Source: Eunapius fragilis
Lineage: Eukaryota > Porifera > Demospongiae > Spongillida > Spongillidae
Reading direction: 5' to 3'
Assembly: GCA_963681505.1 (NCBI GenBank)
Contig: OY811989.1
Coordinates: 5,163,335-5,227,334, forward strand
DNA length: 64,000 nucleotides
Part shown: piece by piece, positions 31,801-44,682 of the stretch
Layout of the letters: each line of letters begins with the position of its first letter
Position numbering within the stretch: position 1 is the first letter of the stretch
Notes under the pieces: model-generated
Told to the model about the DNA's origin: nothing
Database searches by the model: none
Seen by the model: the letters and a program-made list of their open reading frames with translations, nothing else
Position numbers and translations under genes: made by a program

Positions 31801-34800
31801 TTTTCTTTCTCTAAATAATGCCTCCTATTTATTCAGCATATTGGTTTGGCTGTACGATGCAAATAGATTAGTGGTTCCCTCCCATACATTTCTATGGGAG
31901 AAAAGTATCTATGTTCCAACCAAGGTGTTAATTTAACAAACTAGTGGAATTGCGATCCTACTTCATGGAACGAACGAGTAACCTGTTTTCTTTTACAAAA
32001 TAATGCCTCCTCTATAATCAGCTCATTGGTTTGTCTGTTCCATTCAAATAGATTAGTGGTTCCTTCCCATACATTTCTATGGGAGAAAATTGGCTATGTT
32101 CCAACCACGGTGCTAATTTAACAAACTAGTGGAGTTGCGATATGTATTCATGGAACGAACGAGTAACCTGTTTTCTTTCTCTAAATAATGCCTCCTATAT
32201 ATTCAGCTCATTGGTTTGGCTGTACCATTCAAATAGATTAGTGGTTCCCTCCCATACTTTTCTATGGGAGAAAATTGGCTATGTTCCAACCACGGTGTTA
32301 GTTTAACAAACTAGTGGAGTTGCGATATGTATTCATGGAACGAACGAGTAACCTGTTTTCTTTCTCTAAATAATGCCGCCTATATATTCAGCTCATAGGT
32401 TTGGCTGTACAATGCAAATAGATTAGTGGTTCCCTCCCATACATTTGTATGGGAGAATATGGGCTATCTTCCCACTAAGGTGTTAATTTAACAAACTAGT
32501 GGAGTTGCGATCCTACTTCATGGAACGAACGAGCAACCTGTGTTCTTTTACAAAATAATGCCTCCTCTATAATCAGCTCATTGGTTTAGATGTACCATTC
32601 AAATAGATTAGTGGTTCCTTCCCATACATTTCTATGGGAGAAAATTGGCTATGTTCCAACCAAGGTGTTAATTTAACAAACTAGTGGAATTGCGATATGT
32701 ATCCATGGAACGAACGAGTAACCTGTTTTCTTTCTCTAAACAATGCCTGCTATTTATTCAGCATATTGGTTTGGCTGTACGATGCAAATAGATTAGTGGT
32801 TCCATCCCATACATTTCTATTGGAGAAAATTATCTATGTTCCAACCAAGGTGTTAATTTAACAAACTAGTGGAGTTGCGATATGTATTCATGGAACGAAC
32901 GAGTAACCTGTTTTCTTTCTCTAAATAATGCCGCCTATATATTCAGCTCATAGGTTTGGCTGTACGATGCAAGTAGATTAGTGGATCCCTCCCATACATT
33001 TGTATGGGAGAAAATTGGCTATGTTCCAACCAAGGTGTTAATTTAACAAACTAGTGGAATTGCGATCCTACTTCTTGGAACGAACGAGTAACCTGTATTC
33101 TTTTACAAAATAATGCTTCCTCTATAATCAGCTCATTGGTTTGGCTGTACCATTCAAATAGATTAGTGGTTCCCTCCCATACATTTCTACGGGAGAAAAT
33201 TGGCTATGTTCCAAGCACGGTGTTAATTTAACAAACTATTGGAGTTGTGATATGTATTCATGGAACGAACGAGTAACCTGTTTTCTTTCTCTTAATAATG
33301 CCTACTATATATTCAGCACATTGGTTTGGCTCTACGATGCAAATAGATTAGTGGTTCCCTCCCATACATTTCAATGGGAAAAAATTGGCTATGTTCCAAA
33401 CACGGTGTTAATTTAACAAACTAGTGGAGTTGCGAAGTGTATTCACGGAACGAACGAGTAACAAGTTTTCTTTCTCTAAATAATGCCTCCTATATATTCA
33501 GCTCATTGGTTTGGCTGTACGATGCTAATAGATTAGTGGTTCCCTCCCATACATTTCTATGGGAGAAAATTGGCTATGTTCCAACCAAGGTGTTAATTTA
33601 ATAAACTAGTGGAATTGCGATATGTATTCAAGGAACGAACGAGTAACCTGTTTTCTTTCTCAAAATAATGCCTCCTACATATTCAGCTCATTGGTTTTGC
33701 TGTTCAATGCAAATAGATTAGTGGTTCCCTCCCATACATTTCTATGGGAGAAAATTGGCTATGTTCCAACCACGGTGTTAATTTAACAAACTAGTGGAGT
33801 TGCGATATGTATTCATGGAACGAACGAGTAACCTGTTTTCTTATACAAACTAATGCCTCCTCTATAATCAGCTCATTGCTTTGGCTTTACCCTTCCAATA
33901 GATTAGTGGTTCCCTCTCATACATTTCTATGGGAGAAAATTGGCTATGTTCCAACCAAGGTGTTACTTTATCAAACTAGTGGAGTTGTGATATGTATTCG
34001 TGGAACGAACGAGTAACCTGTTTTCTTTCTCTAATAAATGCCTCCTATTTATTCAGCATATTGGTTTGGCTGTACAATGCAAATAGATTAGTGGTTCCCT
34101 CCCATACATTTCTATGGGAGACAGTTGGCTATGTTCCAACCACGGTGTTAATTTAACAAACTAGTGGAGTTGCGATATGTAATCATGGAACGAACGAGTA
34201 ACCTGTTTTCTTTCTCTAAATAATGCCTCCTATATATTCAGCTCATTGGTTTGGCTGTACCATTCAAATAGATTAGTGGTTCCCTCCCATACATTTCAAT
34301 GGGAGAAAATTGACTATGTTCCAACCAAGGTGTTAATTTAACAAACTAGTGGAGTTGCGATATGTATTCATGGAACGAACGAGTAACCTGTTTTCTTTCT
34401 CTAAATAATGCCTCCTATATATTCAGCTCATTGGTTTGGCTGTACGATGCAAATAGATAAGAGGTTCCCTCCCATACATTTCTATGGGAGAAAATTGGCT
34501 ATGTTCCAACCACGGTGTTAATTTAACAAACTAGTGGAGTTGCGATCCAACTTCATGGAACGAACGAGTAACCTGTTTTCTTTTACAAAATAATGCTTCC
34601 TCTATAATCAGCTCATTGGTTTGGCTGTACCATTCAAATAGATAAGTGGTTCCCTCCCATACATATCTATGGGAGAAAATTGGCTATGTTCCAACCAAGG
34701 TGTTAATTTAACAAACTCCTGGAATTGCGATATGTATTCATGGAACGAACGAGTAACCTGTTTTCTTTCTCTAAATAATGCCTCCTATTTATTCAGCATA

Positions 34801-37483
34801 TTGGTTTGGCTGTACGATGCAAATAGATTAGTGGTTCCCTCCCATACATTTCTATGGGAGAAAATTTTCTATGTTCCAACCAAGGTGTTAATTTAACAAA
34901 CTAGTGGAGTTGCGATATGTATTCATGGGAGGAACGAGTAAGCTGTTTTCTTTCTCTAAATAATGCCTCCAATAAATTCAGCAGATTGGTTAGGCTGTAC
35001 GTTGCAAATAGATTAGTGGTTCCCTCGCATACATTTCTATGGGAGAAAATTGGCTATGTTCCAACCACGGTTATAATTTAACAAACTAGTGGAGTTGCGA
35101 TATGTATTCATGGAACGAACGAGTAAACTGTTTTCTTTCTCTAAATAATGCCGCCTATATATTCAGCTCATAGGTTTGGCTGTATGATGCATATAGATTA
35201 GTGGTTCCCTCCCATACATTTCTATGGGAGAAAATTGGCTATGTTACAACCACGGTGTTAATTAAATAAACTAGTGGAGTTGCGATATGTAATCATGGAA
35301 CGAACGAGTAACCTGTTTTCTTTCTCTAAATAATGCCTCCTATATATTCAGCTCATTGGTTTGGCTGTACGATGCAAATAGATTAGTGGTTCCCTCCCAT
35401 ACATTTGTATGGGAGAAATTTGGCTATCTTCCCACTAAGGTGTTAATTTAACAAACTAGTGGAGTTGCGATCCTACTTCATGGAACGAACGAGCAACCTG
35501 TGTTCTTTTACAAAATAATGCCTCCTCTATAATCAGCTCATTGGTTTGGCTGTACTATTCAAATAGATTAGTGGTTCCTTCCCATACATTTCTATGGGAG
35601 AAAATTGGCTATGTTCCAACCACGGTGTTAATTTAACAAACTAGTGGAGTTGCGATATGTAATCATGGAACAAACGAGTAACCTGTTTTCTTTCTCTAAA
35701 TAATGCCTCCTACATATTCAGCATATTGGTTTGGCTGTACGATGCCAATAGATTAGTGGTTCCCTCCCATACATTTCTTTGGGAGAAAATTGGCTATGTT
35801 CCAACCAAGGTGTTAATTTTACATACTTGTGGAGTTGCGATATGTATTCGCGGAACGAACGAGTAACCTGTTTTCTTTCTCTAAATAATGCCTCCAATAA
35901 ATTCAGCAAAATGGTTTGGCTGTACGTTGCAAATAGATTAGTGGTTCCCTCCCATACATTTCTATGGGAGAAAATTGGCTATGTTCCAACCACGGTTATA
36001 ATTTAACAAACTAGTGGAGTTGCGATATGTATTCATGGAACGAACGAGTAAACTGTTTTCTTTCTCTAAATAATGCCGCCTATATATTCAGCTCATAGGT
36101 TTTGCTGTATGATGCATATAGATTAGTGGTTCCCTCCCATACATTTCTATGGGAGAAAATTGGCTATGTTACAACCACGGTGTTAATTTAATAAACTAGT
36201 GGAGTTGCGATATGTAATCATGGAACGAACGAGTAACCTGCTTTCTTTCTCTAAATAATGCCTCCTATATATTCAGCTCATTGGTTTGGCTGTACCATTC
36301 AAATAGATTAGTGGTTCCCTCCCATACATTTCAATGCGAGAAAATTGGCTATGTTCCAACCACGGTGTTAATTTAACAAACTAGTGGAGTTGCGATATGT
36401 ATTCATGGAATGAACGAGTAACCTGTTTTCTTTCTCTAAATAATGCCGCCTATATATTCAGCTCATAGGTTTGGCTGTACGATGCAAATAGATTAGTGGT
36501 TCCCTCCCATACATTTGTATGGGAGAAATTTGGCTATCTTCCCACTAAGGTGTTAATTTAACAAACTAGTGGAGTTGCGATCCTACTTCATGGAACGAAC
36601 GAGCAACCTGTGTTCTTTTACAAAATAATGCCTCCTCTATAATCAGCTCATTGGTTTGGCTGTACTATTCAAATAGATTAGTGGTTCCTTCCCATACATT
36701 TCTATGGGAGAAAATTGGCTATGTTCCAACCAAGGTGTTAATTTAACAAACTAGTGGAGTTGCGATATGTATCTATGGAACGAACGAGTAACCTGTTTTC
36801 TTTCTCTAAACCATGCCTGCTATTTATTCAGCATATTGGTTTGGCTGTACGATGCAAATAGATTAGTGGTTCTATCCCATACATTTCTTTGGGAGAAAAT
36901 TGGCTATGTTCCAACCAAGGTGTTAATTTAACAAACTAGTGGAGTTGCGATATGTATTCATGGAACGAACGAGTAACCTGTTTTCTTTCTCTTAATAATG
37001 CCTCCTATTTATTCAGCATATTGGTTTGGCTGTACGATGCAAATAGATTAGTGGTTCCCTCCCATACATTTCTAAGGGAGAAAATTGGCTATATTCCCAC
37101 TAAGGTGTTAATTAAACAAACTAGTGGAGTTGAGATCCTACTTCATTGAACGAATGAGTAACCTGTTTTCTTTTACAAAATAATGCCTCCTCTATAATCA
37201 GCTCATTGGTTTGGCTGTACCATTCAAATAGATTAGTGGTTCCCTCCCATACATTTCTATGGGAGAAAATTGGCTATGTTCCAACCACGGTGTTAATTTA
37301 ATAAACTAGTGGAGTTGCGATATGTATTCATGGAACGAACGAGTAACCTGTTTTCTTTCTCTAAATAATGCCTCCTATATATTCAGCACATTGGTTTGGC
37401 TGTACCATGCAAATAGATTAGTGGTTCGCTCCCATACATTTCTATGGGAGAGAATTGGCTATGTTCCAACCACGGTGTTAATT
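28804..37483 (+). repeat. Family D 185-bp satellite (about 47 copies)
   Basis: The monomer length is exactly 185 bp where measured (repeat starts at 30292 and 30477; 28812 and 29737 are five units apart). Each monomer contains GGAGTTGCGATATGTATTCA near its start, CTCCCATA/TATGGGAG as an 8-bp stem with a six-base CATTTC loop, and AACAAACTAGT at the end. Two main variants alternate irregularly: type 1 (GATATGTATTCATGG, CTCTAAATAATGCC, GTACGATGC) and type 2 (GATCCTACTTCATGG, TTACAAAATAATGCC, GTACCATTC). Multi-monomer repeats of 5 and 6 units occur around 34.9-36.7 kb. The 69-codon frames starting MYSWNE recur once per monomer and change frame each unit, so they are not genes. Confidence 0.95.
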
Positions 37484-38205
37484 GTGGTAGTGGGATTGGT
37501 AGTGGGATTGGTAGTGGGATTGGTAGTGGGATTGGTAGTGGAACATGGTAGTGGGATTGGTAGTGGGATTGGTAGTGGTAGTGGTAGTGGTAGTGGGATT
37601 GGTAGTGGGATTGGTAGTGGTAGTGGTAGTGGCAGTGGGATTGGTAGTGGGATTGGAAATGGTAGTGGTAGTGGTAGTGGGATTGTTCGTGATAGTGGTA
37701 GAGGTAGTGGGATTGGTAGTGATAATAGTAGTGGGATTGGTAGTGGGATTGGTAGTGGTAGTGGTAGAGGTAGTGGGATTGGTAGTGGTAGTGGTAGTGG
37801 TAGTGGGATTGGTAGTGGGAATGGTACTGAGATTGGAAGTAGTAGTGGTAGTGGTAGTGGGATTGGTAGTGGTAATGGTAGTGGGATTGGTAGTGGGATT
37901 GGTACTGGGATTGGTAGTGGTAATTATAGTGGTAGTGGGATTGCTAGGGGGATTGGTAGTGGTAGTGGCAGTGGGATTGGTAGTGGTAGTGGTAGTGTTT
38001 GTGGGATTTGTAGTGGGATTGGCATTGGGAATGGTAGTGGTAATTGTAGTGGTAGTGGGATTGCTAGGAGGATTGTTAGTGGTAGTGGCAGTGCGATTGG
38101 TAGTGGTAGAGGTAGTGGTAGTGGGATTGGTAGTGGAATTGGTTATTGTAGTGGTAGTGGCAGTGGGATTGGTAGTGGGATTGGTAGTGGTAATTGAAGT
38201 GGGAT
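37484..38205 (+). repeat. Family E hexamer array E1
   Basis: Begins in the middle of a 185-bp monomer (after GGTGTTAATT) and continues as hexamers GGTAGT, GGGATT and variants. It is more degenerate than later arrays (GGAAAT, GGTTAT, GTTTGT words) and ends with the standard array end GGTAATTGAAGTGGGATT before spacer 1. Confidence 0.93.
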
Positions 38206-38450
38206 TGCGGGATCAATCTGTAACAATTCAGCGCAATTCGGCGCGCTGCGACTGATTGGTGCACAATCGCAGGATCAATCTGCAATATGCTATTTGGCAC
38301 AATTCGGCGTGCTGCGACCGATTGCTGAACTTTCATTGGTTCAATCTGCAAAAATTCAGCACAGTTCGGCACGCTGCGACGGATTCCTGCACTTTCGCAG
38401 GATCAATCTGTAACAATTCAGGGCAATTCGGCGCGCCGAGACTGATTGCT
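38206..38450 (+). repeat. Family A spacer 1 (monomers 1-6-7-8)
   Basis: A 245-bp spacer. Using the eight-monomer order of the full spacers, it holds types 1, 6 (with AATATGCTATTTGG), 7 (TTGGTTCAATCTGC) and 8 (ending GAGACTGATTGCT). Types 2-5 are absent. Confidence 0.85.
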
Positions 38451-40019
38451 TAGTGGTAGTGGGATTGGTAGTTGTAGTGGTAGTGGTATTGGTAGTGGTA
38501 TTGGTAGTGGTAGTGGTAGTGGTAGTGGGTTTGGTAGTGGGATTGGTAGTGGGATTGGTGGTGGTAGTGGGATTGGTAGTGGGATTGGTAGTGGGATTGG
38601 TAGTGGGATTGGTAGTGGGATTGGTAGTCGGATTGGTAGTGGTAGTGGTAGTGGTGGTGGGATAGGTAGTGGGATTGGTAGTGGGATTGGTAGTAGGATT
38701 GGTAGTGGTAATTGTAGTGGTAGTGGGATTGCTAGGGAAATTGGTAGTGGTAGTGGTAGTGGGATTGGTAGTGGTAGTGGTAGTGGGATTGGTAGTGGGA
38801 TGGGTAGTGGTAGTGGTAGTGGTAGTGGGATTGGTAGTGGGATTGGTAGTGGGATTGGTAGTGGGATTGGTAGTGGGATTGGTAGTAGGATTCGTAGTGG
38901 TAGTGGGATTGGTAGTGGGATTGGTAGTGGGATTGGTAGTGGGATTGGTAGTGGTATTGGTAGTGGGATTGGTAGAGGTAGTGGTAGAGGTAGTGGGATT
39001 GGTAGTGGGATTGGTAGCGGTAGTGGTAGTGGTAGTGGGATTGGTAGTGGGATTGGTAGTGGGATTGGTAGTGGTAATGGTAGTGGGATTGGTAGTGGTA
39101 GTGGTAGAGGTAGTGGGATTGGTAGTGGTAGTGGTAGTGGGATTGGTAGTGGTAGTGGCTGTGGTAGTGGGATTGTTTGAGGGATTGGTAGTGGGATTGG
39201 TAGTGGGATTGGTAGTGGATATTGTAGTGGTAGTGGGATTGGAAGGGGAATTGGTAGTGGTAGTGGTAGTGGGATTGGTAGAGGTTGTGGTAGTGGGATT
39301 GGTATTGGGATTGTAATGGTAGTGGTAGTGGGATTGGTAGTGGGATTGGTAGTGGTAGTGGTAGTGGTAGTTGTAGTGGTAGTGGGATTGTTAGAGGGAT
39401 TGGTAGTGGGATTGGTAGTGGTAGTGGTAGTGGGATTGGTAGTGGTAGTGGTAGAGGTAGTGGGATTGGTAGTGGGATTGGTAGTGGTAGTGGTAGTGGT
39501 AGTGGGATTGGTAGTGGTAGTGGTAGTGGGATTGGTAGTGGGATTGGTAGTGGGATTGGTAGTGGGATTGGTAATGGTTATGGTAGTGGGATTGGTAGTG
39601 ATAGTGGCAGAGGTAGTAGGATTGGTAGTGGGATTGGTAGTGGTTGTGGTAGTGGTAGTGGGATTGGTAGTGGGATTGGTAGTGGGATTGGTAGAGGGAT
39701 TGGTAGTGGTAATTGTAGTGGTAGTGGGATCGGTAGTGGGATTTGTAGTGGTAGTCGTAGTGGGATTGGTAGTGGCAGTGGTAGTGGGATTGGTAGTGGT
39801 AGTGGTAATGAGATTGGTAGTGGGATTGGTAGTGCAAATTATAGTGGCATTGGGATTAGTAGTGGGATTGGTAGTGGTTGTGGTAGTGGGATTGGAATTG
39901 GTAGTGGTAATGGGATTGGCCGCAGTATTGGTACTGGGATTGGTGGTGGGATTAGTTGTGGTAGTGGTAACGGTAGTGGGATTGGTAGTGGGATTGGTAG
40001 TGGTAATTGTAGTGGGATT
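38451..40019 (+). repeat. Family E hexamer array E2
   Basis: 1569 bp of GGTAGT/GGGATT hexamers. Near the right end it carries the GGCCGC word (GGGATTGGCCGCAGTATTGG, about 39914), the marker seen near the end of most arrays. Confidence 0.93.
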
Positions 40020-40450
40020 GCGGGATCAATCTGTAACAATTCAGCGCAATTCGGCGCGCTGTGACGGATTGGTGCACTTTTGCGGGATCAATCTGTAACA
40101 GTTTGGCGCAATTCGGCGTGCTGCGACGGATGGCTGCACTATCGCCGGATCAATCTGCAACAATTCGGGGCAATTCGGCGCGCTGAGATCGATTGCATCA
40201 CTATGGTGGGATCATTCTGCAACAATTCGACGCAATTCGGCGCGCTGAGACGGATTGCTTCACTTTCGCAGGATCAATCTGCAATATGTTATTCGGCACA
40301 ATTCGGCGCGCTGAGACCGATTGCTGAACTTTCTTTGGTTCAATCTGCAAAAATTCAGAACAATTCGGCGCGCTGCGACGGATTCCTGCACTTTCGCAGG
40401 ATCAATCTGTCACAATTCAGGGCAATTCGGCGCGCCGAGACCGATTGCTT
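40020..40450 (+). repeat. Family A spacer 2 (lacks monomer 3)
   Basis: A 431-bp spacer with types 1, 2, 4, 5, 6, 7 and 8. The short type 3 (CGGCGAGCTACTACGG) is missing and type 2 ends like type 3/4 (GGCTGCACTATCGCC), consistent with a deletion between neighbours. Confidence 0.85.
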
Positions 40451-40639
40451 AGTGGTAGTGGGATTGGTAGTTGTAGTGGTAGTGGGATTGGTAGTGGTAG
40501 TGGTAGTGGAATTGGAAGTGGGAGTGGTAGTGGAATTGGCCGCGGTATTGGTAGTGGGATTGGTAGTGGGATTGGTTGTGGTAGTGGTATTGGTAGTGGG
40601 ATTGGTAGTGGGATTGGTTGTGGTAATTGAAGTGGGAAT
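40451..40639 (+). repeat. Family E hexamer array E3 (189 bp, shortest)
   Basis: Only about 31 hexamers. It is essentially a start segment plus the conserved end cassette (GGAATTGGCCGCGGTATTGG to GGTAATTGAAGTGGG), with the middle lost. Confidence 0.92.
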
Positions 40640-41121
40640 GCGGGATCAATCCGTAACAATTCAGCGCAATTCGGCGCACTGCGACGGATTGGTGCACATT
40701 TGCGGGATCAATCTGTAACAATTTGGCGCAATTCGGCGCGCTGCGATGGATTGCAGCACTTTCACGGAACCATTCGGTAACAATTCGGCGAGCTACTACG
40801 GATTGCTGCACTATCGCCGGATCAATCTGCAACAATTCGCGGCAATTCGGCGCACTGAAACAGATTGCTTCACTATGGCGGGATCAATCTGCAACAATTC
40901 GGCGCTATTCGGTGCGCTGAGACGGATTGCTGCACTTTCGCAGGATCAATCTGCAATATATTATTCGGCACAATTCGGCGCGCTGCGACCGATTGCTGCA
41001 CTTTCTTTGGTTCAATCTGCAAAATTTCAGCACAATTCGGCGCACTGCGACGGATTCCTGCACTTTCGCAGGATCAATCTGTAACAATTCGGGGTAATTC
41101 GGCACGCCGAGACCGACTGCC
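40640..41121 (+). repeat. Family A spacer 3 (full, eight monomers)
   Basis: A full spacer of about 482 bp with types 1 to 8 in order. Variants include GCTATTCGGTGCGC in type 5 and AATATATTATTCGG in type 6. Confidence 0.88.
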
Positions 41122-41940
41122 TAGTGGTAGTGGGATTGGTAGTGGTAGTGGTAGTGGGATTGGTAGTGGTAGTGGTAGTGGTAGTGGTAGTGGGATTGGT
41201 AGTGGGATTGGTAGTGGGATTGGTATTGGGATTGGTAGTGGAAATTGAAGTGTTAGTGGGATTTGTAGGGGGATTGGTAGTGGTAGTGGTAGTGGTAGTG
41301 GTAGTGGGATTGGTAGTGGGATTGGTAGTGGGATTGGTATTGGGATTGGTAGTGGAAATTGAAGTGTTAGTGGGATTTGTAGGGGAATTGGTAGTGGTAG
41401 TGGTAGTGGGATTGGTAGTGGTAGTGGTAGTGGGATTGGTAGTGGGATTGGTAGTGGTAGTGGTAGTGGTAGTGGGATTGGTAGTGGGATTGGTAGTGGA
41501 ATTGGTAGTGGTAGTGGGATTGGTAGTGGGATTGGTAGTGGGATTGGTTGCGGGAATGGTAGTGGGATTGGTAGTGGTAGTGGTAGTTGGATTGGTAGTG
41601 GTAGTGGTAGAGGTAGTGGGATTGGTAGTGGGATTGGTAGTGGTAGTGGTAGTCGGATTGGTAGTGGTAGTGGTAGTGGGATTGGTAGTGGTAGTGGTAG
41701 TGGTAGTGGGATTGTTAGTGGGATTGGTAGTGGGATTGGTAGTGGGATTGGTAGTGGATATTGTAGTGGTAGTGGGATTGGTAGGGGAATTGGTAGTGGT
41801 AGTGGTAGTGGGATTGGTAGTGGTAGTGGTGGTGGAATTGGCCGCGGTATTGGTAGTGGGATTGGTAGTGGGATTGGTTGTGGTAGTGGTATTGGTAGTG
41901 GGATTGGTAGTGGGATTGGTAGTGGTATTTGAAGTGGGAT
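41122..41940 (+). repeat. Family E hexamer array E4
   Basis: 819 bp. It contains a short internal duplication: GGAAATTGAAGTGTTAGTGG appears at about 41241 and 41356, about 117 bp apart. Confidence 0.92.
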
Positions 41941-42423
41941 TGCGGGATCAATCTGTATCAATTCAGAGCAATTCGGCGCGCTGCGACGGATTGGTGCACT
42001 TTTGCGGGATCAATCTGTAACAATTTGGCGCAATTCGGCGCGCTGCGACGGATTGCAGCAGTTTCGCGGAACCAATCGGTAACAATTCGGCGAGCTACTA
42101 CGAATTGCTGCACTATCGCCGGATCAATCTGCAACAATTCGCGGCAATTCGGCGCGATGAGAAAGATTGCTTCACTATGGCGGGATCAATCTGCAACAAT
42201 TCGGCGCAATTCGGCGCGCTGAGACGGATTGCTGCACTTTCGCAGGATCAATCTGCAATATGTTATTCGGTACAATTCGGCGCGCTGCGACCGATTACTG
42301 AACTTTCTTTGGTTCAATCGGCAAAAATTCAGCACAATTCGGCGCGCTGCGACAGATTCCTGCACTTTCGCAGGATCAATCTGTAACAATTCGGGGTAAT
42401 TCGGCACGCCGAGACCGATTGCT
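41941..42423 (+). repeat. Family A spacer 4 (full, eight monomers)
   Basis: All eight types are present. The variant CTGTATCAATTCAGAGC in type 1 recurs in part in spacers 8 and 9, suggesting a closer relation to those. Confidence 0.88.
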
Positions 42424-43200
42424 TAGTGGTAGTGGGATTGGTAGTGGTAGTGGTAGTGGGATTGGTAGTGGGATTGGTAGTGGTAGTGGTAGTGGTAGTG
42501 GGATTGGTAGTGTGATTGGTAGTGGGATTGGTAGTGGTAGTGGGATTGGTAGTGGGATTGGTAGTGGGATTGGTAGTGGGATTGGTAGTGGAAGTGGTAG
42601 TGGGATTCGTAGTGGTAGTGGTAGAGGTAGTGGGATTGGGAGTGGGATTGGTAGTGGTAGTGGTAGTGGTAGTGATATTGGTAGTGGGATTTGTTGTGGG
42701 ATTGGTAGTGGGATTGGTAGTGGTAATAGTAGTGGTAGTGGGATCGGCAGTGGGATTTGTAGTGGTAGTGGTTGTGGGATTGGTAGTGGTAGTGGTAGTG
42801 GGATTGGTAGTGGTAGTGGTAGTCGTAGTGGGATTGTTAGTGGGAATGGTAGTGGGATTGGTAGTGGGATTGGTAGTGGAAATTGTAGTGGTAGTGGGAT
42901 TGGTAGGGGAATTGGTAGTCGTAGTGGTTGTGGGATTGGTAGTGGTAGTGGTATTGGGATTGGTAGTGGGATTGGTAGTGGTAGTGGTAATGGGATTGGT
43001 AGTGGGATTGGTAGTGGTAATTATAGTGGTAGTGGGATTAGTAGTGGGATTGGTAGTGGTAGTGGTAGTGGTATTGGAAGTGGTAGTGGTAGTGGAATTG
43101 GCCGCGGTATTGGTAGTGGGATTGGTAGTGGGATTGGTTGTGGTAGTGGTTTTGGTAGTGGGATTGGTAGTGGGATTGGTAGTGGTAATTGAAGTGGGAT
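42424..43200 (+). repeat. Family E hexamer array E5
   Basis: 777 bp ending in the GGCCGC cassette (about 43100). It includes GGTAATTATAGTGGTAGTGG followed by GATTAGTAGTGG, another recurring landmark near array ends. Confidence 0.92.
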
Positions 43201-43380
43201 TGCGGGATCAATCTGTAACAAATCAGCGCAATTCGGCGCGCTGCGACGGATTGGTGCACTTTTGCGGGATCAATCTGTAACAATTTGGCGCAATTCGACG
43301 CGCTGCGACAGATTGCAGCACTTTCGCAGGATCAATCTGTAACAATTCGGGGTAATTCGGCACGCCGAGACCGATTGCTT
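43201..43380 (+). repeat. Family A spacer 5 (monomers 1-2-8)
   Basis: The shortest spacer, 180 bp. Type 2 runs directly into type 8 at GCAGCACTTTCGCAGGATC, so types 3 to 7 were removed, most simply by unequal exchange between type 2 and type 7. Confidence 0.87.
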
Positions 43381-44264
43381 AGTGGTAGTGGGACTGGTAG
43401 TGGTAGTGGTAGTGGGATTGGTTGTGGGATTGGTAGTGGTACTGGTAGTGGTAGTGGGATTGGTAGTGGGATTGGTAGTGGAATTGGTAGGGGTAGTGGG
43501 ATTGGTAGTGGGATTGGTAGTGGGATTGGTAGTGGGATTGGTAGTGGTAGTGGGATTGGTAGTGGGATTGGTAGTGGGATTGGTAGTGGGATTGGTAGTG
43601 GTAGTGGTAGTGGGATTGGTATTGCTAGAGGTAGAGGTAGTGGGATTGGGAGTGGGATTGGTAGTGGTAGTGGTAGTGGTAGTGGGATTGGTAGTGGGAT
43701 TGGTAATGGGATTGGTAGTGGGATTGGTAGTGGTAGTGGTAGTGGGATTGGTAGTGGTAGTGGTAGAGGTAGTGGGATTGGTAGTGGGATAGGTTGTGGT
43801 AGTGGGATTGGTAGTGGGATCGGTAGTGGGATTTGTAGTGGTAGTGGTAGTGGGAATGGTAGTGGTAGCGGTAGTGGGATTGGTAGTGGTAGTGGGATTG
43901 TTATTGGGATTGGTAGTGGGATTGGTAGTGGGATTGGTAGTGGAAATTGTAGTGGTAGTGGGATTGGTAGGGGAATTGGTAATGGTAGTGGTAGTGGGAT
44001 TGGTAGTGGTAGTGGTAGTGGGACTGGTAGTGGGATTGGTAGTGGTAGTGGTAATGGGATTGGTAGTGGGATTGGTAGTGGTAATTATAGTAGTAGTGGG
44101 ATTAGTAGTGGGATTGGTAGTGGTAGTGGTAGTGGTATTGGAAGTGGTAGTGGTAATGGAATTGGCTGCGGTATTGGTAGTGGGATTGGTAGTGGGATTG
44201 GTTGTGGTATTGGTATTGGTAGTGGGATTGGTAGTGGGATTGGTAGTGGTAATTGAAGTGGGAT
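43381..44264 (+). repeat. Family E hexamer array E6
   Basis: 884 bp. The end cassette is mutated: GGAATTGGCTGCGG replaces GGCCGC (about 44158). Confidence 0.92.
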
Positions 44265-44682
44265 TGCGGGATCAATCTGTAACAATTCAGCGCAATTCGG
44301 CGCGCTGCGACGGATTGGTGCTCTTTTGCGGGATCAATCTGTAACAATTTGGTGCAATTCGGCGCGCTGCGACGGATTGCAGCACTTTCGCGTAAGCAAT
44401 CGATAACATTTCGGCGAGCTACTACGGATTGCTGCACTATCGCCGGATCAATCTGCAACAATTCGCGGCAATTCGGCACGCTGAGACAGATTGCTTCACT
44501 ATGGCGGGATCAATCTGCAACAATTCGGCGCAATTCGGCGCGCTGAGACGGATTGCTGCACTTTCTTTGGTTCAATCTGCAAAAATTCAGCACAATTCGG
44601 CGCGCTGCGACGGATTTCTGCACTTTCGCAGGATCAATCTGTAACAATTCGGGGTAATTCGGCACGCCGAGACCGATTGCTT
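44265..44682 (+). repeat. Family A spacer 6 (lacks monomer 6)
   Basis: A 418-bp spacer. Type 5 joins type 7 at GCTGCACTTTCTTTGGTTC, so the AATATGTTATTC monomer (type 6) is absent. Confidence 0.86.

Noticed and set aside
35718-35909. 63-codon - strand frame in the 185-bp array
   Set aside because: It is the reverse strand of ordinary monomers, open by chance mutation; no motif.
28804-37483. 69-codon MYSWNE frames as a gene family
   Set aside because: They repeat every 185 bp, a length not divisible by three, and overlap end to start in different frames; they are satellite shadows.
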